From SKKC01 sp046542845 (GTDB lineage Bacteria; Spirochaetota; Spirochaetia; DSM-27196; SKKC01): DNA of 64,000 nucleotides. The stretch spans positions 7,809 to 71,808 of the forward strand of contig JBKHAN010000009.1 of NCBI GenBank assembly GCA_046542845.1, read 5' to 3'. The translations under genes were made by a program, and so were the position numbers. The notes below the pieces were generated by a model. The model was given only the letters and a program-made list of their open reading frames with translations, did not search any database and was not told the DNA's origin. This document shows, one piece after another, positions 54,052 through 63,710 of the stretch; within the stretch, counting starts at the first letter, position 1, and every line of letters starts with the position of its first letter.

Positions 54052-55587
54052 TCAGACCTCGCCAGCCGCCTCCCGTATCCGCTCGGCTCCTCCGCACCCG
54101 CGAAGTCGAGGGCTCTGTAGCTCCACTTCGCTGCAGTTTCGCAGGTACAGCGCGTGCATGGGGCACATCGGCACAACCGACGCCTGCTTGCGTAAATCAC
54201 CGTTGAAGCGGCCCGCAGGATCGTCGGACGGGCCGGCCGCAGCCGATCCGCGCGAGTCACCGCCCGCCGCGATACCAGCCTCGGGACGTCCTGCCTCCGG
54301 CCACACCGTCACGACGTTGTCGAGGAGCAGGCCCTTTACATTGTCCGCGACAACTGCTGCCCGAACGGCACGGCTCACCGGGCTGTCGTTCGACATCTGG
54401 CTGCTGCGGCTCGACGGCACTGAGATCTGCGGGTCCTCAATTTCGGGATAGTAGAGGGTAACGTCGCGAAGCGTCACGTTCTCGATTTCAGCGCCGTCGG
54501 CAGCGGTCAGCAGAATGCGCCCCCGCGTGGTGCAGCTAAGCCCCGAGATCGTGATGTTCCGCATGCGCCCAAGCGCCGGGTCGGTGCGCCCGTGATGCTG
54601 AATATCAAGGTAGATCGGCCGCTCGAGGGGAATGTCGGTCATATTCGCGCCGGTAAGGCCCGAGATAAGCACATTCTCAATGAGCCCTGCCTCCCACATC
54701 TCCAGCTGCACGATGCGGAGCGCCTTCGGGACGACGCAGCCGGTGACCGTGACGTTACGGATTGCGTAGGTCACCTCGGCCCCGAGCCCGATTGCCGCAC
54801 AGTTGCTCTCGAGGATGCACCCGGTCACCACGATATTCTCGCACGCCCGCGCGTCTTTTGTCGATTTCAGGATGATGGCGTCGTCGCCGCAGCGCACGGT
54901 CGATTCTGCAATCACGAGATTCCTGCAGCCGTTTACGTCTATACCGTCGGTGTTCGGTCCGTATTCGTTGTTGTCTATGGTAATGCCGCGTATGGTCACG
55001 TCATCGCAACAGAAGGGGTGGAGCGTCCACCCCGGACTGTTTCGTATCGTGATATCACGAATAACAAGGTTCCGGCAGTTGCGCAGATCGACGAGCGGCG
55101 ACGGCCGCCTCGACCGTTCGCGCCAGAACGGGCTGTCGTCCTCGATCTGCGGGCGCAGGCCCAGCGACTCCCGGGTATGACCTTCTTTCATGAGGGTGCG
55201 TACGGGCGGGTCCCAGAACGCTTCCCCGTGTCCGTCGATGACCCCGTCCCCTTCAATCGTAAGATTATCGCACTCATCAGCAACGATCAGGTGAAAGCGC
55301 TGCCGGTCCTTGTTTCCGTCGCTCGGGCGCAGAAGCTCGGGATACGCCGTAATATCCTCGCAGGCGTGAATCGTCGCGCCACGTTCAAGGCGGAAGGTCA
55401 TATCGGGTCGCAGAACAAGCGTGGTGCAGACGTAGTCTCCGGCGGTGATCGTCACGGCGCCCCCACCGGACGCGCGGTCTATGGCACCTTGCAGACGCGA
55501 GGTCGTATCGACGACCGAAGAGCCGACCACAGGCGACAGCGTGGAGTCTACCCCGTGTCCGGAGCTTGAATGTGCTTCACCACTCAC
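54052..55587 (-). CDS. GH28-like right-handed beta-helix protein A
   Basis: 511 residues from a GTG at 55587 with GGAGG 7 bases upstream and 4 bases past the upstream gene's stop. No signal peptide. Parallel beta-helix with the GH28 motifs NTDGID and CGDDAI that carry the three catalytic Asp, but the GHG motif is SNCAAIGLG and the RIK motif is absent. Polygalacturonase-type cleavage is therefore likely altered. It is a tandem paralogue of the next gene upstream, sharing FWDP, RPSPLVD and NSPGWT. Confidence 0.82.
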   Translation of the reverse strand: MSGEAHSSSGHGVDSTLSPVVGSSVVDTTSRLQGAIDRASGGGAVTITAGDYVCTTLVLRPDMTFRLERGATIHACEDITAYPELLRPSDGNKDRQRFHLIVADECDNLTIEGDGVIDGHGEAFWDPPVRTLMKEGHTRESLGLRPQIEDDSPFWRERSRRPSPLVDLRNCRNLVIRDITIRNSPGWTLHPFCCDDVTIRGITIDNNEYGPNTDGIDVNGCRNLVIAESTVRCGDDAIILKSTKDARACENIVVTGCILESNCAAIGLGAEVTYAIRNVTVTGCVVPKALRIVQLEMWEAGLIENVLISGLTGANMTDIPLERPIYLDIQHHGRTDPALGRMRNITISGLSCTTRGRILLTAADGAEIENVTLRDVTLYYPEIEDPQISVPSSRSSQMSNDSPVSRAVRAAVVADNVKGLLLDNVVTVWPEAGRPEAGIAAGGDSRGSAAAGPSDDPAGRFNGDLRKQASVVPMCPMHALYLRNCSEVELQSPRLRGCGGAERIREAAGEV

Positions 55588-55591
55588 GCCT

Positions 55592-57019
55592 TCACCTCCG
55601 GTCGAGATGCACGTCGGTGCTTGCCTCAACGCTTAGAGGCTCGATGCCGTGTTGCGAAGCGGGCGGCAGAGCCCCGACGACTGAGACACGCTGCACCTCG
55701 TGCAGCCAAACCGCGTGGAACGGAACCGCGTCGTAGGGCTGCTCATCAAAGAGCTCAAGCCCTCCGTTCTGCATTCGCGTGTCGAAACGCCATGCGGCCG
55801 GCACCTCGCCGCGTGGCCACTGTATCGATAGTCCGTCGATCTCCACGTCCCGCGCACGGTCTACGACCACGGCCGCGCGAGCACGACGCGCTTCTGGAGA
55901 GTGCTTCGGAAACTGATTGCTCTTCGCGATATCGGCGGTCGGGAGGGGATCGAAGATAAAGGGATAACGCAGGTGTATGTTCCGCAGGCGAATGTGCTCG
56001 ACGAGCCCGTCGTCCGCCTCCACGATCATGATACGGCCATCTGTCTCGCAGGAAAAGCCGTCAATCGTGACGTTGCGAATGGTCCCGGCGCGCGCCGTCT
56101 TCTCGTTGCTCTTTCGTGCCTCTACATGTATTGGTCTGTTCTGTATAATGGGCACACGCGTGTCGCCGACGATGTTCGAAAACGAAATGTCTTCATACAC
56201 GCCGCCCTCGTATGCGTACAGAGCGATAACTCTCGAGGATCCGTGAACAACACAGTTCGAAAAGGTCACCCGCTTCATGTCGTGCACCGACTCGCTGCAC
56301 CCGAGCTTGAGCCCGACACAGTGGGTCCTGATGACGCAGTTCGTAACGGTCACGTGTTCAATGTCGCGGCTGTCGGCAGTTGTCTTGAGACAGATCGCGT
56401 CGTCCCCGGTATCGACGAAGCAGTTGCTCAATACGAGGTCGTGCACCCCGGTCAGGTCAAAACCATCGGTATTCGGCCCTAAGGGATCGTTGTAGATGCG
56501 CACGCCGTCGATTACGGTATGGTCGCAGTCGTGAATATGGCAGGTCCAGCCGGGACTGTTCGTCAGCACCACATCGCGTATCTTCACATCGACACAGTTC
56601 TTTATGTCGACCATAGGACTCGGCCGTTTCCCTGAGCGGCAGAGAATGAACTCTCCCGGCTTCTCCTGAGGGTCCCAGAACGCAGGACCTGATCCGTCGA
56701 TGGTCCCTCCTCCGCAAATTGTGACGTTTCGTACGTCGCGCGCGACAAGCAGGTGCCAGTGCGTCCGGTCCTTGTTGTGGCCCCATTCGAACTCGGTGTA
56801 GTCCGCAAGACGCGGTGATCCGACAATGACAGCTCCCGGTTCGATCTCAAGCGTGCAGTTATCGCAGAGCGCCACGGTACCGGTCAGGTAGCGTCCTGGT
56901 GGCACGAGAACCGTACCGCCACCGGCTTGCCTGACCTTTTCGACTGCGTCGGCGAAGGCCCGCGTACAGTCGGTCGTACCGTCACCTGCAGCTCCGTATT
57001 GCGTTATGTCGTATTTCAT
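55592..57019 (-). CDS. GH28-like right-handed beta-helix protein B
   Basis: 475 residues, start MKYDITQYGAAGDGTTDCTRAF typical of GH28/pectate-lyase-3-like proteins. No signal peptide. Catalytic Asp motifs NTDGFD and TGDDAICLKT are intact; GHG is replaced by HCVGLKLG and RIK by RVIALY. The pair is probably cotranscribed. Cytoplasmic location suggests action on imported oligouronides. Exo-polygalacturonase is the nearest known role, not proven. Confidence 0.82.
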   Translation of the reverse strand: MKYDITQYGAAGDGTTDCTRAFADAVEKVRQAGGGTVLVPPGRYLTGTVALCDNCTLEIEPGAVIVGSPRLADYTEFEWGHNKDRTHWHLLVARDVRNVTICGGGTIDGSGPAFWDPQEKPGEFILCRSGKRPSPMVDIKNCVDVKIRDVVLTNSPGWTCHIHDCDHTVIDGVRIYNDPLGPNTDGFDLTGVHDLVLSNCFVDTGDDAICLKTTADSRDIEHVTVTNCVIRTHCVGLKLGCSESVHDMKRVTFSNCVVHGSSRVIALYAYEGGVYEDISFSNIVGDTRVPIIQNRPIHVEARKSNEKTARAGTIRNVTIDGFSCETDGRIMIVEADDGLVEHIRLRNIHLRYPFIFDPLPTADIAKSNQFPKHSPEARRARAAVVVDRARDVEIDGLSIQWPRGEVPAAWRFDTRMQNGGLELFDEQPYDAVPFHAVWLHEVQRVSVVGALPPASQHGIEPLSVEASTDVHLDRR

Positions 57020-57111
57020 TCTCTCGACCTCGGTGCAGATTATCCCACCAGATTAAACACGGCACTATATCACTTTTCACGCATTCGGTGGAGAATTATC
57101 GCGTGCTGCTC

Positions 57112-57912
57112 TCACCCCCGCCGGAACGCGCGCGGGGGAACGCCGGATACGCGTTTCACGAAGCGGGAGAAGGCGTAGATATCCGGGAACCCCGTCTGGT
57201 GGGCAATGAGCTTGATCGGCAGGTCGGAATGCGCGAGCAGCTTCTCGATGTATGCGAACCTCGCCTCGTCGATGTAGCGCTTCAGCGGCTGTCCGGTTTC
57301 CTCGCGAAAGCGGTTTGACACGTGACCGGGCGACAGATTCAGCGCCTCGGCAAGCTCTTCAAGCCCGACGTACCTGCCCCCTGCCGCGCTCAGAACCGCG
57401 TCTATTCGCTCAACAAACGCGCCCGGCGTGGCAGGGGCTTGGCTCCCGGCTCTCCCATCGGCGCCGGCGACCGACGTGCACACAGCCTCGAGAAGTGCGG
57501 CAGCAGTCGCCGTCTCTGTCGGCTCGCCGCGATCCACGGCGGGAGCGAGCTGCGCGAGGACTAAAAATACCGGCGACGACAGATGCCCGGCATCAATCCA
57601 CCAGCTCGTGTCGACCTCGCTCCGATGTGGAGCGGCAAACTTGTAGGTAGTCCAGTGAACCGCAGCGTCGGGGTAGGCGAATGCGTGCATGCGTCCCGGG
57701 GCCAGCAGGAGCGCCTGTCCTGGAGACAGTATACCAGACGTGCCTGAATCCCATACCCCGACAGACCCGGAGACCCCGATCTCCAGCTGCCAGAACTCAT
57801 GGTGGTGACGTTCGGTACGACCTGCGGCGCTCGAAACCACATGGTGCACAAAAAGTATCGAAATATCAGCTCCAGTATGCGTTTTTGATAACTTTTCATT
57901 GCGTATTGCCAT
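57112..57912 (-). CDS. AraC family transcriptional regulator
   Basis: 266 residues: N-terminal cupin sensor with HHHEFWQLEIG (about 37-47), linker, and C-terminal double helix-turn-helix (LEELAEALNLSPGHVSNRF and IKLIAHQTGFPDIYAFSRFVKR, about 185-255). It probably controls the divergent enolase-superfamily operon and the GH28 genes downstream of it. Its start codon lies in an inverted repeat that may be its own operator. Confidence 0.92.
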   Translation of the reverse strand: MAIRNEKLSKTHTGADISILFVHHVVSSAAGRTERHHHEFWQLEIGVSGSVGVWDSGTSGILSPGQALLLAPGRMHAFAYPDAAVHWTTYKFAAPHRSEVDTSWWIDAGHLSSPVFLVLAQLAPAVDRGEPTETATAAALLEAVCTSVAGADGRAGSQAPATPGAFVERIDAVLSAAGGRYVGLEELAEALNLSPGHVSNRFREETGQPLKRYIDEARFAYIEKLLAHSDLPIKLIAHQTGFPDIYAFSRFVKRVSGVPPRAFRRG

Positions 57913-57946
57913 TTTTGTGCCCTTTGAATGGCATTATGATAACTTT
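57886..57946. promoter_or_regulatory. Divergent regulatory region with direct and inverted repeats
   Basis: TGATAACTTT occurs at 57886-57895 and 57937-57946. ATTGCCAT (57905-57912) and ATGGCATT (57928-57935) form an inverted repeat between them. The group straddles the AraC start and the enolase-superfamily start, as expected for an autoregulated divergent switch. Confidence 0.45.
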
Positions 57947-59387
57947 CGACAATATGGAATACCCTGCAATCAGAATCGAATACGCCCGTCTTTACCTGCT
58001 GCCTGTTGAAACCCGGGTCCCACTGAAGTTCGGTGCTGAAACCCTGACGCATGTCACTTGCGCGCGCGTCGAACTCGGATGTCGCGCGTGGGGCACGAGC
58101 GGATCCGACAGCACCGTGCACGTCGGCTGGGGGGAGACACCGCTGAACGTGCAATGGGTCTGGCCGTCGGCTATTCCCTACGCCGACCGCGAGCAAGCGC
58201 TCGTTGCGTTCACCCGCGCGCTGCTCGAGGAGTGGGTCATGATCGCTGAAGCCGGTCACCCCATGGACCTGGGCCACCGTTTCCTGACACACACGCTACC
58301 GACCGTCCGCGAGCGTTTTAACCGTGACGAGCGCGCCGGGACGGAGCCGCTGCCCGAACTCGCAGCCCTCGTCTGCTGCTCTCCGTTTGACATTGCGCTG
58401 CACGACGCATACGGCAAAGCGGTCGGGAAACCGACCTACGAGTGCTACGGGCCGCTCGATATGCCCCACGACTTGAGTGAGTATTTCGGGAGTGCGGAGT
58501 TCGCGGGTCGCTACGTGGCGGATTACCTGCGAAATCCCGCGGGTCGTGGTGATCCGAGCAGCCCGAGCATTCCCGCGTGGCACCTCGTGGGCGGCCGCGA
58601 CGCGGTCGAGCGAAGCGAGCTTACCGGCGAAGAACCGGACGATGGATACCCGGTTCTCCTGGAGGACTGGATACGCACAGACGGGCTGCGCTGCCTGAAA
58701 GTCAAGCTCACCGGAGACGATGCGGCCTGGGATCTACAGCGCCTCATGCAGGTCGGGCGGGTAGCCCGCGAAAACGGGGTCGAGTGGCTCAGCGCCGACT
58801 TCAACTGCCGCGTTACCGAGACCGCGTATGTTAACGATATCCTCGATACCCTCCAAAGACAGGATCCCGAAACGTGGAACGCGCTCCTGTACGTTGAACA
58901 GCCCTTTCCTTACGACCTCGAGGCGAATCGGATTGATGTACACTCGGTCGCAGAGCGCAAGCCGCTTTTCATGGACGAGAGCGCCCACGACTGGAAGATT
59001 GTCAGGCTCGGATACGAACTCGGGTGGAATGGCGTGGCGCTGAAAACATGCAAAACACAGACCGGTGCGCTCCTGTCGCTGTGCTGGGCCCGACAGCACG
59101 GCATGCAGATCATGGTCCAGGACCTCACAAACCCCATGCTCGCCCAGATTTCTCACGTCCAGCTCGGATACTACGCGGGAACGATCATGGGTGTGGAAAC
59201 CAACGGCATGCAGTTTTACCCGGAAGCATCGACGAGCGAGGCTGCGGTGCATCCCGGACTGTACCGACGTCGTGACGGCCGGGTAAACCTCTCGTCATGC
59301 CTCGGTCGGCCCGGATTCGGGTACAGAACAGAAGAGATAGACCGGCAGCTGCCGCGGCCGGAACTCGAACGGAGGAACAATGGATAA
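57936..59387 (+). CDS. Enolase-superfamily (mandelate racemase-like) enzyme
   Basis: About 483 residues from the ATG at 57936 (ATG at 57954 also possible; neither has a clear ribosome-binding site). Second half contains KVKL (K-x-K catalytic pair), metal ligands Asp in SADFNC, Glu in YVEQPF and Glu in FMDESAHD, and a later Lys in ALKTCKT. It should abstract an alpha proton from a carboxylate, for example dehydrating an acid sugar such as galactonate or fuconate. It overlaps the next gene by 8 bases. Confidence 0.85.
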   Translation: MITFDNMEYPAIRIEYARLYLLPVETRVPLKFGAETLTHVTCARVELGCRAWGTSGSDSTVHVGWGETPLNVQWVWPSAIPYADREQALVAFTRALLEEWVMIAEAGHPMDLGHRFLTHTLPTVRERFNRDERAGTEPLPELAALVCCSPFDIALHDAYGKAVGKPTYECYGPLDMPHDLSEYFGSAEFAGRYVADYLRNPAGRGDPSSPSIPAWHLVGGRDAVERSELTGEEPDDGYPVLLEDWIRTDGLRCLKVKLTGDDAAWDLQRLMQVGRVARENGVEWLSADFNCRVTETAYVNDILDTLQRQDPETWNALLYVEQPFPYDLEANRIDVHSVAERKPLFMDESAHDWKIVRLGYELGWNGVALKTCKTQTGALLSLCWARQHGMQIMVQDLTNPMLAQISHVQLGYYAGTIMGVETNGMQFYPEASTSEAAVHPGLYRRRDGRVNLSSCLGRPGFGYRTEEIDRQLPRPELERRNNG

Positions 59388-60666
59388 AGTACGTTTAGGA
59401 TTTATCGGTGTCGGTAACCGCGGCACCCAGCTGCTCGAATACAGTATGGCAAACCCGAAAGCCGAAATCGTAGCCTTGTGCGATGTGTACGTCCCCTATG
59501 TCGAGCGGGACCGAAGCAAAGTCGACCCGGCTTTTCTCGCGAATCGAAAGGTACCGGCGCTCTCGGAATCGTTCTCGGGAACGGTGGATCGCTACACCGA
59601 CTTTCGCGACGTGCTCGACCGTTCGGACATAGACGCGGTGGTCATCAGCACTCCCGACCACTGGCACGCCGTGCAGACGATTATGGCCCTCCGTGCAGGC
59701 AAAGACGTGTTTGTCGAAAAGCCGTTGACCTCGACCATCTACGAGGGACGGAGGATGGTCGAAGTCGAAGCCGAGACCGGGCGTGTCGCCGGAGTCTGCC
59801 TGAACCGCCGGGGGTCATCGATCTACCGTGAGCTCGCACACCGCGGCGCGGACAGCATCGTGGGCAAGGTTGTGAACGCATACGCCTCGCACACGAGCAA
59901 TATGTACCCCGACGGCATCGGTCGGGCACAGACGCAGGACCCGCCCCCCGGCTTCGACTGGGACCTTTGGCTCGGGCCACGACCCTATCGCCCCTACGCC
60001 AGGAGCATCGCTCCGTACACATTCAGGTGGCAGAACGAGTTCAGCTCGCAGATGGGAAACTGGGGCGTCCATTACATGGATGTAATGCGCTGGCTCACCG
60101 GAGAGCTCGCACCGATCTCGGTAACAGCCGTCGGAGGTACGTACGCGGTCGACGACGATCGGAACATCCCCGATACCATGACCGTGCTTTTCGAGTTTGC
60201 ATCCGGTCGCGTTTTCGAGTTCCAGATCAACGAGGCCTCGGCAGGCTATAAGATCCCCGGAGGCGAAATCGAACTGCGAGGCACCAAGGGGACCCTGCGC
60301 GCCGATCAGAACGGCTATAGTGTCATCCCGACAAAGGCCGGTCAGTTCCAGGACTGGGACGCGCTGATAGAACCCGAGGAAAAGCATATCGAAAGCGGAG
60401 ACAGCTTCGGCGACCTGGGCATCAAAGAGAACTCTACCGCCATACTGATTGATAACTTCCTCGACGCCGTTGCCGACACCTCTGTAAAGCCGTATTGCAG
60501 CCTTGAGGAAGCACACCGCTCCACCAGTTTTGCCCACCTCGCAAACATTGCACTGGCGACCGGAGAACGGCTTCGCTGGGACGCGGATCAGGAACGCTTC
60601 ACGAACAGTGACGCGGCGAACGACATGCTCCACTACGAGTACCGGGCACCATGGTCGATTGAGTAG
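59380..60666 (+). CDS. Gfo/Idh/MocA family oxidoreductase
   Basis: 428 residues. Rossmann start GFIGVGNRGTQLLEYS, Lys of EKPLTS (about residue 117), and the C-terminal WGVHYMDVMRW segment. The long form of about 430 residues resembles those acting on inositol-like or sugar-acid substrates in saccharide catabolic loci. It works in a three-gene plus-strand operon with the enolase-superfamily enzyme and the isomerase. Confidence 0.86.
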   Translation: MDKVRLGFIGVGNRGTQLLEYSMANPKAEIVALCDVYVPYVERDRSKVDPAFLANRKVPALSESFSGTVDRYTDFRDVLDRSDIDAVVISTPDHWHAVQTIMALRAGKDVFVEKPLTSTIYEGRRMVEVEAETGRVAGVCLNRRGSSIYRELAHRGADSIVGKVVNAYASHTSNMYPDGIGRAQTQDPPPGFDWDLWLGPRPYRPYARSIAPYTFRWQNEFSSQMGNWGVHYMDVMRWLTGELAPISVTAVGGTYAVDDDRNIPDTMTVLFEFASGRVFEFQINEASAGYKIPGGEIELRGTKGTLRADQNGYSVIPTKAGQFQDWDALIEPEEKHIESGDSFGDLGIKENSTAILIDNFLDAVADTSVKPYCSLEEAHRSTSFAHLANIALATGERLRWDADQERFTNSDAANDMLHYEYRAPWSIE

Positions 60667-60683
60667 AAACCGGAGGACCACGC

Positions 60684-61511
60684 ATGAACAGGCAGTACAT
60701 CGTATTTTCAAAGCACCTGTCGTGGCTCGATCGATCGCAACTGGCCGAGGCAGTAGCTGAAGCGGGATTCGACGGGGTTGATCTCGCCGTACGGCCCGGC
60801 GGGCACGTGCTCCCCGAACAGGTCGAAGAAGAGCTTCCCCGTTTCGTCGAGGTTCTCGCCGCGCGTGGCCTGAGCTGCCCGTCGATCGTAACCTCGATTA
60901 CCGGAGTGACACCCGAGGCCGAGACGATCATACGCGTAGCGGCTTCGTGCGGTGTTTCGGCCTATCGCATGGGCTACCTGAAGTACGGCGACCAGGTCGA
61001 AGCGTCACTCATACGTCACCGGGCGGCGTTTGAGGACCTCGCCGCGGTAAACGCCCGCTACGGCGTACACGGTGCGTATCAGAATCACGCTGGCACGTGG
61101 GTCGGAAGCGCAGTCTGGGATCTACTGCCGCTGCTTGAAGGCCTCGATCCGGATGCAATCGGGCTGCAGTACGACGTTCGCCACGCGGTACTCGAAAGCG
61201 GCAGCAGCTGGGAAATCGCCCTGCGGCGACTCGCGACCTGGGTCAGGACCATCGTGGTCAAGGACGGCTACTGGAGACGTACGGACGACGGGACCTTCAA
61301 GGCAACGAGTTGCCCGATCGGGACCGGTATGGTCGACTGGGCGCGGTTTAACGAACTGCTGCCCGATACAGGCTGGGACGGGATAACATCGGTACACTTC
61401 GAGTTTCCGCTCTTTAGCGAGGATCCCGCGAGCCTTTCGGCTGCTGAACGCACAAAGAAAACAGTTGAGGCAATGCGAAAAGAGCTTGACCGGGTGAAGC
61501 AGATCGTCTGA
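60684..61511 (+). CDS. TIM-barrel sugar phosphate isomerase/epimerase
   Basis: 275 residues, GGAGG upstream of the ATG. AP-endonuclease-2-like TIM barrel: EAGFDGVDLAVRPGGHVLPE near the start, QNHAGTWVG with a metal His, QYDVRHAV with Asp and His, and FEFPLF at the end. These enzymes isomerise keto and aldo sugars or inosose-type compounds with a divalent metal. Adjacent genes support a role in the same pathway. Confidence 0.85.
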   Translation: MNRQYIVFSKHLSWLDRSQLAEAVAEAGFDGVDLAVRPGGHVLPEQVEEELPRFVEVLAARGLSCPSIVTSITGVTPEAETIIRVAASCGVSAYRMGYLKYGDQVEASLIRHRAAFEDLAAVNARYGVHGAYQNHAGTWVGSAVWDLLPLLEGLDPDAIGLQYDVRHAVLESGSSWEIALRRLATWVRTIVVKDGYWRRTDDGTFKATSCPIGTGMVDWARFNELLPDTGWDGITSVHFEFPLFSEDPASLSAAERTKKTVEAMRKELDRVKQIV

Positions 61512-61525
61512 AGCCTCAGCACCCC

Positions 61526-62899
61526 CTATCGCTCGAGCGCGATATCCGGCAACTCAAACTCGTCCCCGGTCTGCTCGAGCAGGCGCGACAGCTCCGCGTG
61601 TAGCCGCTCTTTTTGAGCCTGAAAGACCGAGTTGTAGCAGAGGTTGTTCATCTCAAAGGGATCTTCCTTCAGGTCAAACATGAGCCAGTCGTTCCCGGGT
61701 GTACACACGTACTTCCACCCGTCACGGGTAACCACACCCCGCCACGCGCGATTCACGGAGTTGGGGTGAAACTTGCGGGGAATCTGCTGCAGAAGCGCAG
61801 ACTCAGGCAGCTCAACCGACTCCGTTTGCCCGGCAGGCACCGACTCGTGCAACGGGAAACGACGACGAGGGTGAAGCACCTGTGCTGAAAAATCGCACCC
61901 GACCATACCAGCGGGCGTTTCGATGCCGCACAGTCCGAGCGTCGTCGGTGCAATGTCAACGTGATTCAGCGGATGATCGACCGCGCCAACCCGTATATGC
62001 GCGTGCGAGCCGGTGCACCCGATCACGAAGGGTATGCGGATGCTTTCCTCCCAGGGAGAGGACTTCCCCCACTGCCCATGACTGCCAAGCACATCACCAT
62101 GATCACTCAGATAGATGATGTAGGTCTCTCGGTCGATCCCGAGCGTCTTGAGCCCGTCCCAGACCTCGGCGACCATGCGATCCACCTCCTCGACCATGGC
62201 CGAATATCCGGAGATATCGCGTCTCGCCTTCTCCTGAACCCGGCGTGAGACCGGTACATTCGGCCGAAGGTTCACCGTCGCGGGTGACCGTACGACGCTG
62301 CCGTGCGGTGGGACATAGGGGCTGTGCGGCGGCTGCACCGAAAGCACCCCGAAAAAGGGCTGGTCGGGGTTCGCCGAGACCTGCTGATTGAGGTGCGACA
62401 GAAACACCCGGGACAGCGATCGCGTCTCATAGTCCCGAAGCCGTTCAGGTTCTTCGGACTCGCCCCCGTACACCCATACATCGTTCTGCTTGTTGTTGTT
62501 TTCGTATCCCCGCCAGTAGGCAAACCCGCCACGCTCGGCTATGGGCACAATGTGATCGGGGCTGTTCGAGCCACCGAGGTGCCACTTACCCACCCACGCG
62601 GTATGATAGCCTGCATCGGAAAAGGCGTGCGCGACGGTGCGATGCCGGGGGTCCAGGCGCGAGGGGGTCGCCGTGCACCCATTCTGATGAGGGTACATCC
62701 CCGTCAGAAGCGCCGAACGGAATGGAGTACACCAGGGAGTCCCGGCCACCGCGTTAGAAAACACCACTCCGCTGCGCGCGAGATTATCGATCGCAGGCGT
62801 GCTGAGATTCGCGTCTCCGTTCCAGCCGAGCGCCTGCGCGCGGTGCTGGTCCGCAATTATCCAGACGACATTGGGACGTTTCAAAGGCATATCAGTCAC
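61526..62899 (-). CDS. Cysteine-type sulfatase
   Basis: 457 residues (GTG at 62899; ATG at 62890 also possible). The sulfatase signature CTPFRSALLTG carries Cys57, to be oxidised to formylglycine, with GMYPHQNG following. Metal ligands include Asp17 in IIADQHR and the SDHGDVLGSHG segment with Asp and His. No signal peptide is seen. It likely removes sulfate from imported sulfated sugars. Its start sits just behind a T-tract terminator of a lost upstream operon. Confidence 0.9.
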   Translation of the reverse strand: MTDMPLKRPNVVWIIADQHRAQALGWNGDANLSTPAIDNLARSGVVFSNAVAGTPWCTPFRSALLTGMYPHQNGCTATPSRLDPRHRTVAHAFSDAGYHTAWVGKWHLGGSNSPDHIVPIAERGGFAYWRGYENNNKQNDVWVYGGESEEPERLRDYETRSLSRVFLSHLNQQVSANPDQPFFGVLSVQPPHSPYVPPHGSVVRSPATVNLRPNVPVSRRVQEKARRDISGYSAMVEEVDRMVAEVWDGLKTLGIDRETYIIYLSDHGDVLGSHGQWGKSSPWEESIRIPFVIGCTGSHAHIRVGAVDHPLNHVDIAPTTLGLCGIETPAGMVGCDFSAQVLHPRRRFPLHESVPAGQTESVELPESALLQQIPRKFHPNSVNRAWRGVVTRDGWKYVCTPGNDWLMFDLKEDPFEMNNLCYNSVFQAQKERLHAELSRLLEQTGDEFELPDIALER

Positions 62900-62919
62900 A
62901 AAAAAACCTCGTTCACGAG
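62900..62919 (-). terminator. Rho-independent-type terminator of a lost permease operon
   Basis: Minus strand: stop codon TAG (62923-62921), then a short stem CTCG-TGAA-CGAG and seven T residues (62906-62900). The stem is only four pairs, so it is weak, but its position right after the permease tail is telling. Confidence 0.4.
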
Positions 62920-62920
62920 C

Positions 62921-62982
62921 CTATCCTTTCATTCCGGTCGTCACAATCCCTTCCACGAAGTAGCGTTGCGGTAAACAGAGCG
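62921..62982 (-). pseudogene. Remnant C-terminus of a MalG-type sugar ABC permease
   Basis: The frame ending at the TAG (62923-62921) reads QRYFVEGIVTTGMKG and stop, which is the end of carbohydrate ABC permeases (typically QRYFV-x-G, ending in a short G-K-G tail). Upstream sequence loses the reading frame within about 20 codons and runs into repeats of GATGAT and CTGCTG. Only the tail of the gene survives. Confidence 0.75.
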
Positions 62983-62995
62983 GGATGCATCATCA

Positions 62996-63710
62996 TCAGG
63001 AGCAGCAGCAGAATGCTCCAGAGAAATCTCGTGCGCGATCAGCCGTCAAAACACGCGGACGCGCCAGAGTAGCGTGGAAAATCCATGGGTGTGTACCGTG
63101 CGCAATAGCGCTATCGCCCTGCTCCCGCGTCCATCGGCTGAGCCGGCTGTCGAGTTCTTCTCGCAGGCTGCCAAGATCGGCCTCCGGGAACATGTTTCGC
63201 TGCTCCCACGGATCCTCAGTCAGGTCGATCTGACTGAAGTTTTCGACGAGCCGGCGCTGCCCGGTCTGACCGGGCAGGTGAATCAGGAGCGGGACCTCCA
63301 CCGCCTGACGATACATGCCCCTTCCCGAGCGTGCGGTGAGATCCCATCATGTCGCCGTGGTCGGAGGTGAACACGACCATCGTGTTGTCGGCCTGTCCGC
63401 CGTCTTCGAGCGAGAGGAGGATGGTCCCCACCGCGTTATCCACCATCTCCACCAGGCCGTGGTAGTTAGCCGTAAGCCGACGCCATCCATACTCGGTCGT
63501 TAGATCCTGTCGGTCAAATCCGGCCTCAGCGTGTGCCCGGGTATAACTCTTATATGAACCGGGTACAGTCTCGCCGGATTCGCGATTGAAAATCGGGCGT
63601 GCCTCCAAAGCTGCCGGGTCGTACAGATGGTTCAGCGGCCCGAAAAAGGGCATGTGGGGCTCGAGAAAATTAACACTCATGACCCACGGGTCAGCACTCG
63701 AAGCAGGCTT
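62996..63710 (-). pseudogene. Degraded sulfatase gene
   Basis: 5' part absent (no CxPxR site). From about 63705 the frame reads DPWVMSVNFLEPHMPFF, then DNTMVVFTSDHGDMMGSH typical of sulfatases. Near 63313-63318 a frameshift occurs: the true frame resumes as MYRQAVEVPLLIHLPG. It then jumps from VENFSQIDL straight to TEDPWEQRNM, the family C-terminus, so roughly 100 or more codons between the two are missing. A clear pseudogene. Confidence 0.85.

Noticed and set aside
62985..63020. Short GATGAT and CTGCTG triplet repeats
   Set aside because: Only three or four units each within a decayed gene; too short to call a repeat element.
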